From assembly GCF_002453355.1 (NCBI RefSeq), contig NZ_DKGQ01000008.1, forward strand, positions 1 through 64,000: a stretch of DNA of 64,000 nucleotides, in the 5' to 3' direction. Positions 34,523 through 43,867 of this stretch are shown here, one piece after another. Every line of letters begins with the position of its first letter. Within the stretch, counting starts at the first letter, position 1. The position numbers were made by a program, and so were the translations under genes. Origin of the DNA: Psychrobacter sp. UBA6766 (GTDB taxonomy: Bacteria; Pseudomonadota; Gammaproteobacteria; Pseudomonadales; Moraxellaceae). Under the pieces are notes generated by a model. That model did not search any database and was not told where the DNA came from. It was given only the letters and a program-made list of their open reading frames with translations.

Positions 34523-35995
34523 ATGTCACAACAGCCACATACGCTACAACTATCAAATCCAGATCTACTAAAACAGCAATGCTTTATTAAAGACGGCTGG
34601 CATGACGCAAGTGATGCGGCCACTATCGACGTGAGCAATCCTTTTAGCGGGGATATTATCGGTAACGTACCAAGTCTGACGACCTCCGATGTTAACGATG
34701 CGGTTACGGCTTCTCATGACGCGCAAATCACGTGGGCGGCCAAAACTGCCAAAGAACGTGCTGAGTTACTACAAAAGTGGGCAGACCTTATCGATGCCAA
34801 TAAAGAAGATTTGGCCATCATTATGACCGCCGAGCAAGGCAAGCCTTTAACTGAATCACGCGGGGAAGTTGGCTATGCCAATAGCTTTATCCGCTGGTTT
34901 GCTGAAGAAGGTAAGCGTGTTTACGGCGATGTCATCCCTGCCAATCAATCACAATTGCGCCACGTTATCCTAAAACAGCCCGTTGGCGTTTGCGCGGCCA
35001 TCACGCCTTGGAACTTCCCAGCAGCGATGATTACCCGTAAAGCGGCTCCTGCACTAGCAGCAGGCTGTACCATGATTATCAAACCTGCCACCGAAACGCC
35101 GTTTTCTGCATTGGCACTCGCCGTATTGGCGGAGCAAGCCGGTATTCCAGCAGGCGTCATCCAAGTGGTGACTGGCAAATCTTCAACCATTGGCGACATT
35201 CTAACTGGTGATGAGCGCATTCATAAACTGTCGTTCACGGGCTCTACTGAAGTCGGTCGTACCTTGATGGCACAGTGCGCCCCAACCATCAAAAAACTGT
35301 CATTAGAGCTGGGTGGCAATGCGCCATTTATCGTCTTTGATGATGCTGATCTTGAAAAAGCCGCTGAAGGCTTAATTGCTTCTAAATATCGCAACGCTGG
35401 TCAAACCTGTGTTTGTGCCAACCGTGTCTATGTGCAAGACAGTATCAAAGACAAATTCCTCGATGTATTTGTACAAAAAGTCGCTGAGCTTAATGTCGGT
35501 AACGGCATGGATGAAGGCGTGGATATCGGACCTTTAATCAACAAAAAAGCTTTGGATAAAGTACAAGCGCTACTCAAAGATGCGCTAGATAAAGGTGCAA
35601 CCCTTATTACGGGCGGCAGCACCAACGGCGCATCAGAGCTGTCTTATAATCCAACAGTGATTACCGATATCAGTAGTGACATGGATATTGCCCATGAAGA
35701 AATTTTTGGTCCTATCGCCACCATCTTTACCTTTAAAGACGAAGCTGATGTCATCCGTCAGGCCAACGATACCATTTATGGTTTGGCCGCTTACTTTTAC
35801 AGCAGCAGTTATGCTCGCTCATGGCGCGTCACTGAAGGACTTGAGTACGGCATTATCGGTCATAACACCGGTCTGATTTCTACCGAAGTCGCACCATTTG
35901 GCGGGGTCAAGCAATCAGGCTTTGGCCGTGAAGGCTCAAAATATGGCATCGAAGAGTATGTTGTGACCAAATATTGGTGCTCTGATATTAGTTAA
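34523..35995 (+). CDS. Succinate/glutarate-semialdehyde dehydrogenase
   Basis: NAD(P)-dependent aldehyde dehydrogenase of 490 residues, GabD/DavD type. The catalytic residues are Glu262 (LSLELGG) and Cys296 in GQTCVCANR, with the second cysteine typical of GabD. It oxidises succinate semialdehyde (from GABA), glutarate semialdehyde (from 5-aminovalerate), or both. With gcdH and a CoA-transferase nearby, the five-carbon route is attractive. AAGGAG precedes the ATG. The aminotransferase gene that would supply its substrate follows after 162 bp. Confidence 0.88.
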   Translation: MSQQPHTLQLSNPDLLKQQCFIKDGWHDASDAATIDVSNPFSGDIIGNVPSLTTSDVNDAVTASHDAQITWAAKTAKERAELLQKWADLIDANKEDLAIIMTAEQGKPLTESRGEVGYANSFIRWFAEEGKRVYGDVIPANQSQLRHVILKQPVGVCAAITPWNFPAAMITRKAAPALAAGCTMIIKPATETPFSALALAVLAEQAGIPAGVIQVVTGKSSTIGDILTGDERIHKLSFTGSTEVGRTLMAQCAPTIKKLSLELGGNAPFIVFDDADLEKAAEGLIASKYRNAGQTCVCANRVYVQDSIKDKFLDVFVQKVAELNVGNGMDEGVDIGPLINKKALDKVQALLKDALDKGATLITGGSTNGASELSYNPTVITDISSDMDIAHEEIFGPIATIFTFKDEADVIRQANDTIYGLAAYFYSSSYARSWRVTEGLEYGIIGHNTGLISTEVAPFGGVKQSGFGREGSKYGIEEYVVTKYWCSDIS

Positions 35996-36157
35996 TAACT
36001 GGAGCTAATCGTTAGCTATTATATTTGCACAATTTAATTTTTATATCGCATGAAACGGGATTCAGCAGCATGAATCCCAACTAACACTAAATCTTATTCT
36101 ATAAACCGCCATACCATCATTGGCACCTACGCAAAAAAGAAAGAAAAGGATATTCTT

Positions 36158-37459
36158 ATGACTACTACCAATCAATCGTTACTTGCGCGCCGTAAAGCTG
36201 TGTTACCAACAGGTCTGGGCGTAGCGTTTCCTATCTTTGCCGAAAAGGCCAAAAACTCGGAAGTTTGGGATATTGAAGGCAATCGTTATATCGACTTTGT
36301 CGGCGGCATCTCAGTATTAAATACCGGTCACAGCCATCCAAAAATTACTCAGCGAGTGCATGAGCAGCTAGACAAATTTACCCATACTGCCGCGCAAATG
36401 ATCAACTATGAATGCTATGTGGAACTTGCTGAAAAGCTTTGCGAAAAAGCGCCTATTAGTGGTCCAAAAAAAGCCTTTTTCTTGACCACTGGCGCAGAAG
36501 CGGTCGAAAACTGTATCAAAATTGCCCGTGCAAAAACTGGTCGTCCAGGGGTGATTTCTTTCGTTGGCGGTTGGCATGGTCGCACGCTGATGTGTATGAG
36601 CCTAACGGGAAAAGTATTGCCGTACAAAAAGAACTTTGGTCCGATGCCAGGCCCTGTGTTCCATGCGCTATTTCCAGCAGAAGAGTTAAACGTCACCGAA
36701 GCGCAAGCATTGCATAGTCTTGAAATGATTTTCCAAGCGGATATCGACCCAAGTGAAGTGGCGGCGATGATTATCGAGCCCGTTCAAGGCGAAGGTGGTT
36801 TCCATCAAGTCACACCATCGTTTGCCAAAGCCTTGCGCGAGATTTGTGATGAGCATGGCATTGTGCTGATTTTTGATGAAGTACAGTGTGGTTTTGCCCG
36901 TACAGGTACACTATTCGCCAGTGAGCAGTTGGGCGTTGAGCCTGACCTTATGACTAGCGCTAAGAGCTTGGCAGGCGGCTATCCTATCTCTGCCGTTATT
37001 GGACGCGCTGACATCATGGATGCGCCGCAAGTCGGCGGTTTGGGCGGTACCTATTCTGGAAACCCATTGGCTTGTGTGGCTGCGCTTGCCGTTATGGAAG
37101 TGATTGAAGAAGAAAACTTGCTTGAGCGTAGTGTTGAGATTGGTGACAAAATCGAAGCATTCTTAAAGGATTTAAACCTAAGCAGCATCGGTCATATTCG
37201 TCATAAAGGCGCAATGTTAGCGTTTGAATTAATCGACAGCGACGGTAAGCCTGATACTGAAGCAACGGCGAACCTAAAAGCCAAAGCCTTTGAGCAAGGA
37301 CTGTTATTAGCGTCTTGTGGCATGTTTGGCAACGCTATTCGTGTGATGGTGCCGTTGACAGTAGAAGACGAAGTATTACAAGAAGGTCTTGATATTATCA
37401 AAGGTATTTTGACCGCTCAAGGCGTTAATTTAAAAAATGAAAGCTTAAGCTTAGGATAA
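36158..37459 (+). CDS. 4-aminobutyrate/5-aminovalerate aminotransferase
   Basis: Class III PLP aminotransferase of 433 residues, GabT/DavT type. The PLP lysine is Lys269 in SAKSLAGGYPIS, and the cofactor aspartate is Asp240 in IFDEVQCG. FLTTGAEAVENCIKIAR (108-124) and the EPVQGEGGF stretch are typical. It passes the amino group of GABA or 5-aminovalerate to 2-oxoglutarate, giving the semialdehyde used by the enzyme encoded just upstream. Which amine is preferred cannot be told from sequence. AAAGGA lies about 8 bases before the ATG. Confidence 0.9.
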   Translation: MTTTNQSLLARRKAVLPTGLGVAFPIFAEKAKNSEVWDIEGNRYIDFVGGISVLNTGHSHPKITQRVHEQLDKFTHTAAQMINYECYVELAEKLCEKAPISGPKKAFFLTTGAEAVENCIKIARAKTGRPGVISFVGGWHGRTLMCMSLTGKVLPYKKNFGPMPGPVFHALFPAEELNVTEAQALHSLEMIFQADIDPSEVAAMIIEPVQGEGGFHQVTPSFAKALREICDEHGIVLIFDEVQCGFARTGTLFASEQLGVEPDLMTSAKSLAGGYPISAVIGRADIMDAPQVGGLGGTYSGNPLACVAALAVMEVIEEENLLERSVEIGDKIEAFLKDLNLSSIGHIRHKGAMLAFELIDSDGKPDTEATANLKAKAFEQGLLLASCGMFGNAIRVMVPLTVEDEVLQEGLDIIKGILTAQGVNLKNESLSLG

Positions 37460-37488
37460 TGACAGTGCTGCTTTGAGTGGTGGTTTTA

Positions 37489-37519
37489 CAACGGCGCCTT
37501 GCAAGTCAAGACGCCGTTG
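37489..37519 (+). terminator. Hairpin after the aminotransferase gene
   Basis: A perfect 8-bp G+C-rich stem (37489-37496 with 37512-37519) and a 15-base loop, 30 bases after the stop. There is no T run, so it may only stabilise the mRNA end. Confidence 0.4.
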
Positions 37520-37675
37520 CTGTCTCTACTAAGCAGTTTTTAAATATCACTAGACCTATCGCTTGATAGGCAGGAAAAGATAAAAAAGGGCAACGCCCTA
37601 TTACATAAAAATAGTTGGTATCAGTGCCATTAGAAAAAGGTCTGACACGGATGACACACGGACACGGAGTAAGTT

Positions 37676-39118
37676 ATGTCTGAGCTAAAAAAATCGCTGG
37701 GTATGTTTGATATTATTGCCTTAGCATTCGGCGCTATGGTCGGTTGGGGTTGGGTCGTTTTGGCAGGGGACTGGATCATTGCAGCCGGAACGTGGGGTGC
37801 GATGTTAGCATTCATGATTGGTGGCTTGGCTGTCATTATGATTGGGGTTAACTATGCTGAGCTTGCCTCATCGATGCCAGTAACTGGTGGCGAGCATACG
37901 TATACGCATCGGGCGCTAGGCGTCACGGTCTCATTTATCTGCTCATGGAGTATTTTGTTCGGTTACTTTTCTGTCGTCGCTTTTGAGGCGGTCGCATTAC
38001 CAACGGTGATTGAATACTTTATTCCCAATTATAACCAAGGCTATCTATGGACGATAGCGGGCTGGGATGTTTACGCCACTTGGGTTGGGGTGGGCATGCT
38101 CGGCTCAATTATTGTCACTTGGCTCAATATTCGCGGCATGGAAGTCAGTGCTTGGTTCCAAAAAACTGCGGTGATGGGTATTTTGTTTGTCGGCACGTTA
38201 TTGTTTATTGGGGCGGTGCTTTATAGTCCTGAAACTTCGACCGCCGTGCAAGCACCTGCCTTTATTGGTGGTATTGGCGGTATGATGACAGTGATTGTCA
38301 TGGTGCCGTTTATGTTTGTTGGCTTTGACGTTATTCCGCAAGCAGCGGAAGAGATTGATCTGACCCGTCCCAATATTGGTAAGTTTTTGATAATCTCTAT
38401 CATTATTGCGGTGATGTGGTATGTCGGCGTGGCATGGAGTGTCGGTCGCACCTTGCCGTTGATTCAGGCGCAAGGCTCAACGTTAGCGACGGCTGATGCG
38501 ATGACCAATGCATGGCAGGGTAGATGGGCAGGGATCTTACTGGTTATTGGCGGTGTGCTAGGTATTTTATCGAGTTGGAATGCGTTTTTGATCGGTGGCA
38601 GTCGCTTACTCTATGCCATGTCAAAAGCCCATATGTTGCCTGCGTTTTTGGGCAAGCTACATCCAAAGTATAAAACCCCAAAAAACGCTATTTTATTGAT
38701 TGGTGGTCTAGCGACGCTTGCGCCATTATTTGGTCGTAAGATGCTAGTATGGATCGTTGATGCTGGTGGTTTTGGTATCGTGATTGCTTATACCTGTGTC
38801 GCCATCTCTTTCTTAGTCTTGCGCTACCGTGAGCCCGATATGGTGCGCCCGTTTAGAGTGCCAGCTGGAAAGCTTGTCGGTATGTTTACCATTGTACTGG
38901 GCATTGGATTGCTCATTTTATATATGCCAGGGATGCCGTCAGCGCTGAGCGCTATCGAGTGGTGGATCTTCTTTGGTTGGACAGCGCTCGGTATCGGTCT
39001 TTATAGCTATGCCGTCGTAAAATATCCGGGTATCAGTGAATCCATCATGGCAGAGGAGTTACGCGAATTAAAAATCGTCAATCAGTTATGGTTAAAAGAT
39101 AATCCGCCTAAGAAGTAA
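37676..39118 (+). CDS. APC-family amino acid/polyamine permease
   Basis: A 480-residue permease of the amino acid-polyamine-organocation superfamily with about 12 hydrophobic segments. The first helix region carries the broken-helix GAMVGWGWV motif expected for substrate and ion binding. It lies between the aminotransferase gene and a convergent aldehyde dehydrogenase, in a region of amine catabolism, so uptake of putrescine, cadaverine, GABA or 5-aminovalerate is plausible. Sequence alone does not decide. GGAG lies 7 bases before the ATG, and a strong terminator follows. Confidence 0.85.
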   Translation: MSELKKSLGMFDIIALAFGAMVGWGWVVLAGDWIIAAGTWGAMLAFMIGGLAVIMIGVNYAELASSMPVTGGEHTYTHRALGVTVSFICSWSILFGYFSVVAFEAVALPTVIEYFIPNYNQGYLWTIAGWDVYATWVGVGMLGSIIVTWLNIRGMEVSAWFQKTAVMGILFVGTLLFIGAVLYSPETSTAVQAPAFIGGIGGMMTVIVMVPFMFVGFDVIPQAAEEIDLTRPNIGKFLIISIIIAVMWYVGVAWSVGRTLPLIQAQGSTLATADAMTNAWQGRWAGILLVIGGVLGILSSWNAFLIGGSRLLYAMSKAHMLPAFLGKLHPKYKTPKNAILLIGGLATLAPLFGRKMLVWIVDAGGFGIVIAYTCVAISFLVLRYREPDMVRPFRVPAGKLVGMFTIVLGIGLLILYMPGMPSALSAIEWWIFFGWTALGIGLYSYAVVKYPGISESIMAEELRELKIVNQLWLKDNPPKK

Positions 39119-39137
39119 ATACTGCCTTTATAATAAC

Positions 39138-39176
39138 AAGCCTAGCGTCTACAAACAGATGCTAGGCTTTTTTAGT
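39138..39176 (+). terminator. Terminator after the APC permease gene
   Basis: A 13-bp stem (39138-39150 with 39157-39169, one mismatch) followed by a T run, between convergent genes. Confidence 0.85.
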
Positions 39177-39190
39177 ACGATTCGAATAGA

Positions 39191-40564
39191 TTAGGATTTA
39201 TCACGAATCAATTTATAGTTTAAAAACTCGGTAATGCCAAGGGTACCAAGCTCGCGGCCAAATCCTGAGCGTTTGACGCCGCCAAAGGGCGTGTTGGCTT
39301 CACTACCAGACGGCGCGTTAATTGTCACCATACCGACGTCTAGCTTATCAGCAATATCAGCGGCCAACGCCGCATCCTGCGTTTGGATTGAAGCGCCAAG
39401 GCCGAAAGGTACATCATTAGCGATTTTAATCGCCTGCTCAATATCACGAGCCTTATAGACAACAGCCACCGGACCGAACAGCTCCTCATAATAGACATCC
39501 ATAGAGTCGTCAACGTCAGTGAGAACAGCAGGAGCAAACCAAGCACCCGGTTTGTCTTTGATCATACCACCCTCGACCAGTACCGTTGCACCAGCTTGGA
39601 TAGCGCTGTCGAGCTGTGCTTGTAGATTGACAGCCGCCGCTTTAGAAGATAGTGGTCCAATAAAGGTTCCTTCATCAAGAGGATCGCCCAATGTCATATT
39701 GCATACCGCATTGGTAAAGGCTTCGACGAATTGATCATAGACTGACTCGACTACGATCAGACGTTTGGCTGCATTACAAGCTTGTCCTGTATTACCAAAA
39801 CGACCTTCGATTGCACCTTTCACTGCTTGTTCGATATCGGCATCGGCTGCGACGATAAAGGCATCCGAGCCACCAAGCTCCAATACGACTTTTTTAAGTG
39901 CACCGCCGGCTATTTTTGCCACTGATTGTCCAGCTCGCTCAGAACCCGTCAACGACACACCTTGTACGCGTTGGTTTTTGATGATGGTCGCCGCCTGCTC
40001 GTTGGTCGCAAATACATTGTTATAGACGCCCTCTGGTAAGCCTGCTTCTTTAAAAATATCAACGATTACTTCTGCCGTTTTCGGGCACTGCGGCGCGTGT
40101 TTTAAAATAAGCGTATTGCCTGCCATAAAGTTAGGGGCAGCAAAACGTGCAACCTGATAATGCGGGTAGTTCCACGGCATAATGCCTAAAAGCACGCCGA
40201 CAGGACGCTTTTCTACAAGTGCAGAACCGCTATCAACATCGATGGTATGGGGCGCTAATAACTGCGCAGCGTTATCAGCATAGTAACGAAAAATATCAGC
40301 TACTAAGCCAATCTCGCCTTTTGCTTGCGCGATAGGCTTGCCCATCTCTGCTGCGACGATACGCGCCAACTCATCTTGACGCTCAAGGTAGATGTCAGCG
40401 ATTTTATGTAGTAGGGCACTGCGTTCGTCTAATGTTACCTTGCGCCAGTCTTCATAAGCGCGGTCTGCTTTTTCAATTGCTTGCTGAATGTCTTGCTCAG
40501 TAGAGGTTGGGTAGGTGGCTTCTACTTCGCCAGTCGCTGGGTTAGTGATTTGATAGTCGCTCAT
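39191..40564 (-). CDS. Sad-like NAD-dependent succinate-semialdehyde dehydrogenase
   Basis: Aldehyde dehydrogenase of 457 residues from the ATG at 40564, which has AAAGGAAA just upstream; the open frame extends 40 codons further but without support. Catalytic residues are Glu229 (LELGG) and Cys263 in GNTGQACNAAKR. That form and the short length resemble the Sad/YneI branch of succinate-semialdehyde dehydrogenases more than GabD. In this cluster it may oxidise gamma-glutamyl-aminobutyraldehyde (the PuuC step) or a semialdehyde; no separate PuuC gene is present. Confidence 0.85.
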   Translation of the reverse strand: MSDYQITNPATGEVEATYPTSTEQDIQQAIEKADRAYEDWRKVTLDERSALLHKIADIYLERQDELARIVAAEMGKPIAQAKGEIGLVADIFRYYADNAAQLLAPHTIDVDSGSALVEKRPVGVLLGIMPWNYPHYQVARFAAPNFMAGNTLILKHAPQCPKTAEVIVDIFKEAGLPEGVYNNVFATNEQAATIIKNQRVQGVSLTGSERAGQSVAKIAGGALKKVVLELGGSDAFIVAADADIEQAVKGAIEGRFGNTGQACNAAKRLIVVESVYDQFVEAFTNAVCNMTLGDPLDEGTFIGPLSSKAAAVNLQAQLDSAIQAGATVLVEGGMIKDKPGAWFAPAVLTDVDDSMDVYYEELFGPVAVVYKARDIEQAIKIANDVPFGLGASIQTQDAALAADIADKLDVGMVTINAPSGSEANTPFGGVKRSGFGRELGTLGITEFLNYKLIRDKS

Positions 40565-40838
40565 TATTATTTCCTTTGGTTCAAAATCCATTTGTGGTTG
40601 TTTTATTATCGATATATTTTTAAATTTTTTTAATCTGCGATGGTTGGTAGTTATTAATACTATCAAGCATTGTATTATTTCCAAACGCAGCTATCAACGC
40701 TCATATCTTAATGATTTAAAAGCAATAATTCGATAGCAAAATCATTGTATTGCAGGGGAAACATTGACTCAGTCATTATTTGTATGGTTTAGCCAATCAC
40801 TAACGCTCATCGTATGCCGCCTATGCTCTAGATAGCGC

Positions 40839-42332
40839 TCAAGCCATCATATAACCCAAACCGAGGAATGTCACGACGGATAAAACCGCGCCAAGCATGG
40901 CATAGGGGAATTGGCTAAAGGCATGTTGCATTGGCGAACAGCCAGCTCCTTGTGATGCTAATAATGATGAGTCACTAAAGAAGCAGGCATGACTACCAAA
41001 TGAAGACGCCGATAATAAAGCCCCAATCATCAATGGCGTGCTGACGCCAAGTGCTAAAGAAATGGGAAATACAATCGGCATTGCAAGGATATATAAACCC
41101 CAACTTGAGGACGTAGCAAAGGTTAAGAACGCCATGACGCCAAAGATGACAGCAGGAAAGATGACAATTGTCATATAGGGCGTGATGGCCTCGATTACGT
41201 ATGTCGTCATGCCAAGCTCATCATTGATGGCTTTTAAAAAGAAGCCACCGACTACCGTTGATAATGGATAGAGCATGACTTGGAAACCTTTAAAAATGGC
41301 TTCCATTTGGGTTTCAAAACTTAAGATACCTTGTGCCCAATAAATGAGAACAGTAACAAAGCAGGTCAGTAATGCCCCTCTTAACAAATCAATTTCAAAA
41401 TAAATGGTTGAAACAATCAATAAAATCATGGGAAAAGCGAAGTTCATGATATTGGCTTTAAACGATAACTTGCGTTTGGCCTTGACGTTTGAAACCAATT
41501 GCTCATCAACAAAAGCTTCAGGTACAGGGTTGCCGCCTTTGGCGCGAGATTCCGCTTTTTTCATTGGTCCCCAATCACCCAAAATGCCATATGCCACCAA
41601 AAATACAATGACCAGTGCAAACCAAGCATACGCCATAAAAGGTATGGCACTCATATAAAGTGCCATACCACCACCGTCTTTTGCGACGCCATTTTCTTCT
41701 AAAAGTCCGGCAAAGTAGACCGCCCAAGTCGAAATAGGCACAATAACGCACATCGGCGCCGCCGTTGAATCGACGATGTAGGCAAGTTTTTCTCGCGATA
41801 CCCCATAAAAATCTGTCAATTTCTTAACAGACGTAGATACAGCAAGACAGTTTAAATAATCATCAATAAAGACCACAACGCCCAATCCTGCAGTCGCTAG
41901 TAATGATTGACGGCGTGATTTGATGATTTTTTGTAGCCATTCACTAAAGCCATCGAGACAACCGCTGATCTCAAGCAGCTGAATCAGACCGCCCATCAAG
42001 CCACAAACCAATACCACCCAGACAATGGTTTCATTACCGAGTACGAGGGATATATTTTCAGCAAAAGGCGAAACCAAATCAAACGGATTGAGCATCACGA
42101 GACCCGCGACACAGCCTGCAATCATAGATTCAAATGGTCGCCTAGAAACAATGGCAGTGACCAATACTAATAATGTAGGTAATAGCGATAAAGCACCCCA
42201 TGATTCGTTTGGTGCACGGATGGTCGATAGCCAAGCAAAAGCGATATATATGACAATCCCTGCTAATACCGTCAAAAATACTCGCTTGTTATGAAACTGC
42301 CCCTCGACAGCTTCGCTGAGTTTCATGTTCAT
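40839..42332 (-). CDS. NhaC-family Na+/H+ antiporter-like transporter
   Basis: A 497-residue membrane protein with about 11-13 hydrophobic segments. The FIDDYLNCL motif in mid-protein and the later SSSWGLY and SFGSHACFFSDSS segments match the NhaC family. Members exchange Na+ for H+, and some exchange organic anions. Here it lies between a Sad-like dehydrogenase and puuB, so a role in sodium-linked transport of an amine or acid is possible but unproven. AGGGAG lies 8 bases before the ATG. Confidence 0.85.
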   Translation of the reverse strand: MNMKLSEAVEGQFHNKRVFLTVLAGIVIYIAFAWLSTIRAPNESWGALSLLPTLLVLVTAIVSRRPFESMIAGCVAGLVMLNPFDLVSPFAENISLVLGNETIVWVVLVCGLMGGLIQLLEISGCLDGFSEWLQKIIKSRRQSLLATAGLGVVVFIDDYLNCLAVSTSVKKLTDFYGVSREKLAYIVDSTAAPMCVIVPISTWAVYFAGLLEENGVAKDGGGMALYMSAIPFMAYAWFALVIVFLVAYGILGDWGPMKKAESRAKGGNPVPEAFVDEQLVSNVKAKRKLSFKANIMNFAFPMILLIVSTIYFEIDLLRGALLTCFVTVLIYWAQGILSFETQMEAIFKGFQVMLYPLSTVVGGFFLKAINDELGMTTYVIEAITPYMTIVIFPAVIFGVMAFLTFATSSSWGLYILAMPIVFPISLALGVSTPLMIGALLSASSFGSHACFFSDSSLLASQGAGCSPMQHAFSQFPYAMLGAVLSVVTFLGLGYMMA

Positions 42333-42385
42333 ATTTACGCTCCCTGTAAAACCTAATTTTTTAAAACTCTGTTTTATGGTTATTG

Positions 42386-42436
42386 CTCGATAGGTAGTAG
42401 CGCAGTAGCGCAGTAGCGCATCCTCTTTCTATCGAG
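42386..42436. repeat. Hairpin enclosing three copies of an 8-bp repeat
   Basis: Three tandem GTAGCGCA units (42397-42420) lie between perfect 8-bp inverted repeats CTCGATAG (42386-42393) and CTATCGAG (42429-42436). The structure is in the gap between puuB and the NhaC gene. The copy number could vary. Confidence 0.75.
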
Positions 42437-42492
42437 TGCCATCACAACAATCCATTGCTATGACAGATAATTATGGTTAGATTTTGACGTCG

Positions 42493-43866
42493 TTACATGC
42501 CAGTGGTGTCTTTTAGCGCGTACCACCAAGAGCCCATCACAGAATAGGGCACGCGTAGGGCGCGTCCACCTGGGAAAGGAATCCAAGGTATCTTGGCAAA
42601 AGTATCAAACTCTTTGGTGCGACCGTTGATGGCATTAGCTAATATCTGCCCAAACAAATGCGAACCTGTCACCCCATGGCCGCTATAGCCATGGGCGAAA
42701 TAGACACGATCATGCAGTTTGCCCATTTGTGGTACGCGAGAAAAAGACAAGGCAAAGTTACCACTCCACGCATAGTCGATTTTGACATCACGTAGCTCTG
42801 GAAAAATCTTATTCATATTTGGTCGGATCTTGGCGGTGATATTGGCTGGGTCTTGACCACCGTAGACGGTACCGCCGCCAAATAACATGCGCTTATCCGC
42901 TGACAGACGATAGTAATCAAGAATATAGCGCACATCTTCGACGCAGACGTCAGTTGGCAGTAGCTGATCTGCTAAATCACCTAAGGGCTCGGTGGCGATA
43001 ATCTGCGTCGATACCGGCATGACGCGGTCAGTTAATTTGGGTATGACTTTATTGAGATAGGCATTGCCGCACAGCACCGCTTGCTTACAAGTGACGCTAC
43101 CAAATTCAGTGATAATCTTGATAGAGTCATCGGCATATTCAATATCAACCACTAAGGTGTTCTCATAGATAGTACCGCCAGATTTTTCAATAGCAGCGGC
43201 TTCACCAAGGGCGAGGTTTAGTGGATGGATATGACCACCTGAATGGTCAATAATACCGCCCACATAGGCGTCGGTTTTGATATGTTCTTGGATACCATTT
43301 TTGTCCAGCATTTCTCGATCATGCATCCCATGACTTTCCCATAAGGCATGCGTCTGTTGTAAGTCTTTTAACTGACCGTTATTTAACGCCGCAAAGATAT
43401 TTTTCTCTTTAAGATCGCAGTCGATATTATAATCAGCGACAAAGCGACGGATGATTTTGCCACCACGGGTCACGAGCTGACCGACGAAGTCTGCGTTTTC
43501 TTGACCATAAGACTTTTTAATCTTTTGAAGGCTGGCGTTAAGACCGTTGACAATTTGACCGCCATTACGTCCTGACGCGCCCCAACCAATTTGCGCACCT
43601 TCTAAAACCACCACTTCATGATCGGTTTCAATGAGATGCAGCGCTGTTGATAAGCCACTGTAGCCGCCACCGATCACGCAAATTTCTACTTGAATATCAT
43701 TTTTTAGCGTCGGTCTATCGGGTTTAGGGTTACGGCTGGCTGCATAATAACTATCAGGATATTGGCCATTGTCTGAATAATGCGGGATATTGCGTGTGTT
43801 ATTCGAAGCTAGGTTTTGGTTCATTGTTGCATTGCTCCTTAAGTTGCTATTTGAGTTATTCGACAT
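42493..43866 (-). CDS. puuB: Gamma-glutamylputrescine oxidase-like FAD oxidoreductase
   Basis: FAD-dependent amine oxidase of the DAO family. The N-terminal Rossmann motif GGGYSGLSTALHL and the GASGRNGGQ stretch are clear. In the Puu pathway it oxidises gamma-glutamylputrescine to the aldehyde, giving ammonia and peroxide. The start is taken at ATG 43866 (457 residues), with AGGA about 8 bases upstream and one base after the puuA stop; the frame also opens 11 codons earlier inside puuA. The first 50 residues are Asn/Ser-rich and likely disordered. Adjacent puuA supports the assignment. Confidence 0.87.
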   Translation of the reverse strand: MSNNSNSNLRSNATMNQNLASNNTRNIPHYSDNGQYPDSYYAASRNPKPDRPTLKNDIQVEICVIGGGYSGLSTALHLIETDHEVVVLEGAQIGWGASGRNGGQIVNGLNASLQKIKKSYGQENADFVGQLVTRGGKIIRRFVADYNIDCDLKEKNIFAALNNGQLKDLQQTHALWESHGMHDREMLDKNGIQEHIKTDAYVGGIIDHSGGHIHPLNLALGEAAAIEKSGGTIYENTLVVDIEYADDSIKIITEFGSVTCKQAVLCGNAYLNKVIPKLTDRVMPVSTQIIATEPLGDLADQLLPTDVCVEDVRYILDYYRLSADKRMLFGGGTVYGGQDPANITAKIRPNMNKIFPELRDVKIDYAWSGNFALSFSRVPQMGKLHDRVYFAHGYSGHGVTGSHLFGQILANAINGRTKEFDTFAKIPWIPFPGGRALRVPYSVMGSWWYALKDTTGM

Positions 43867-43867
43867 A

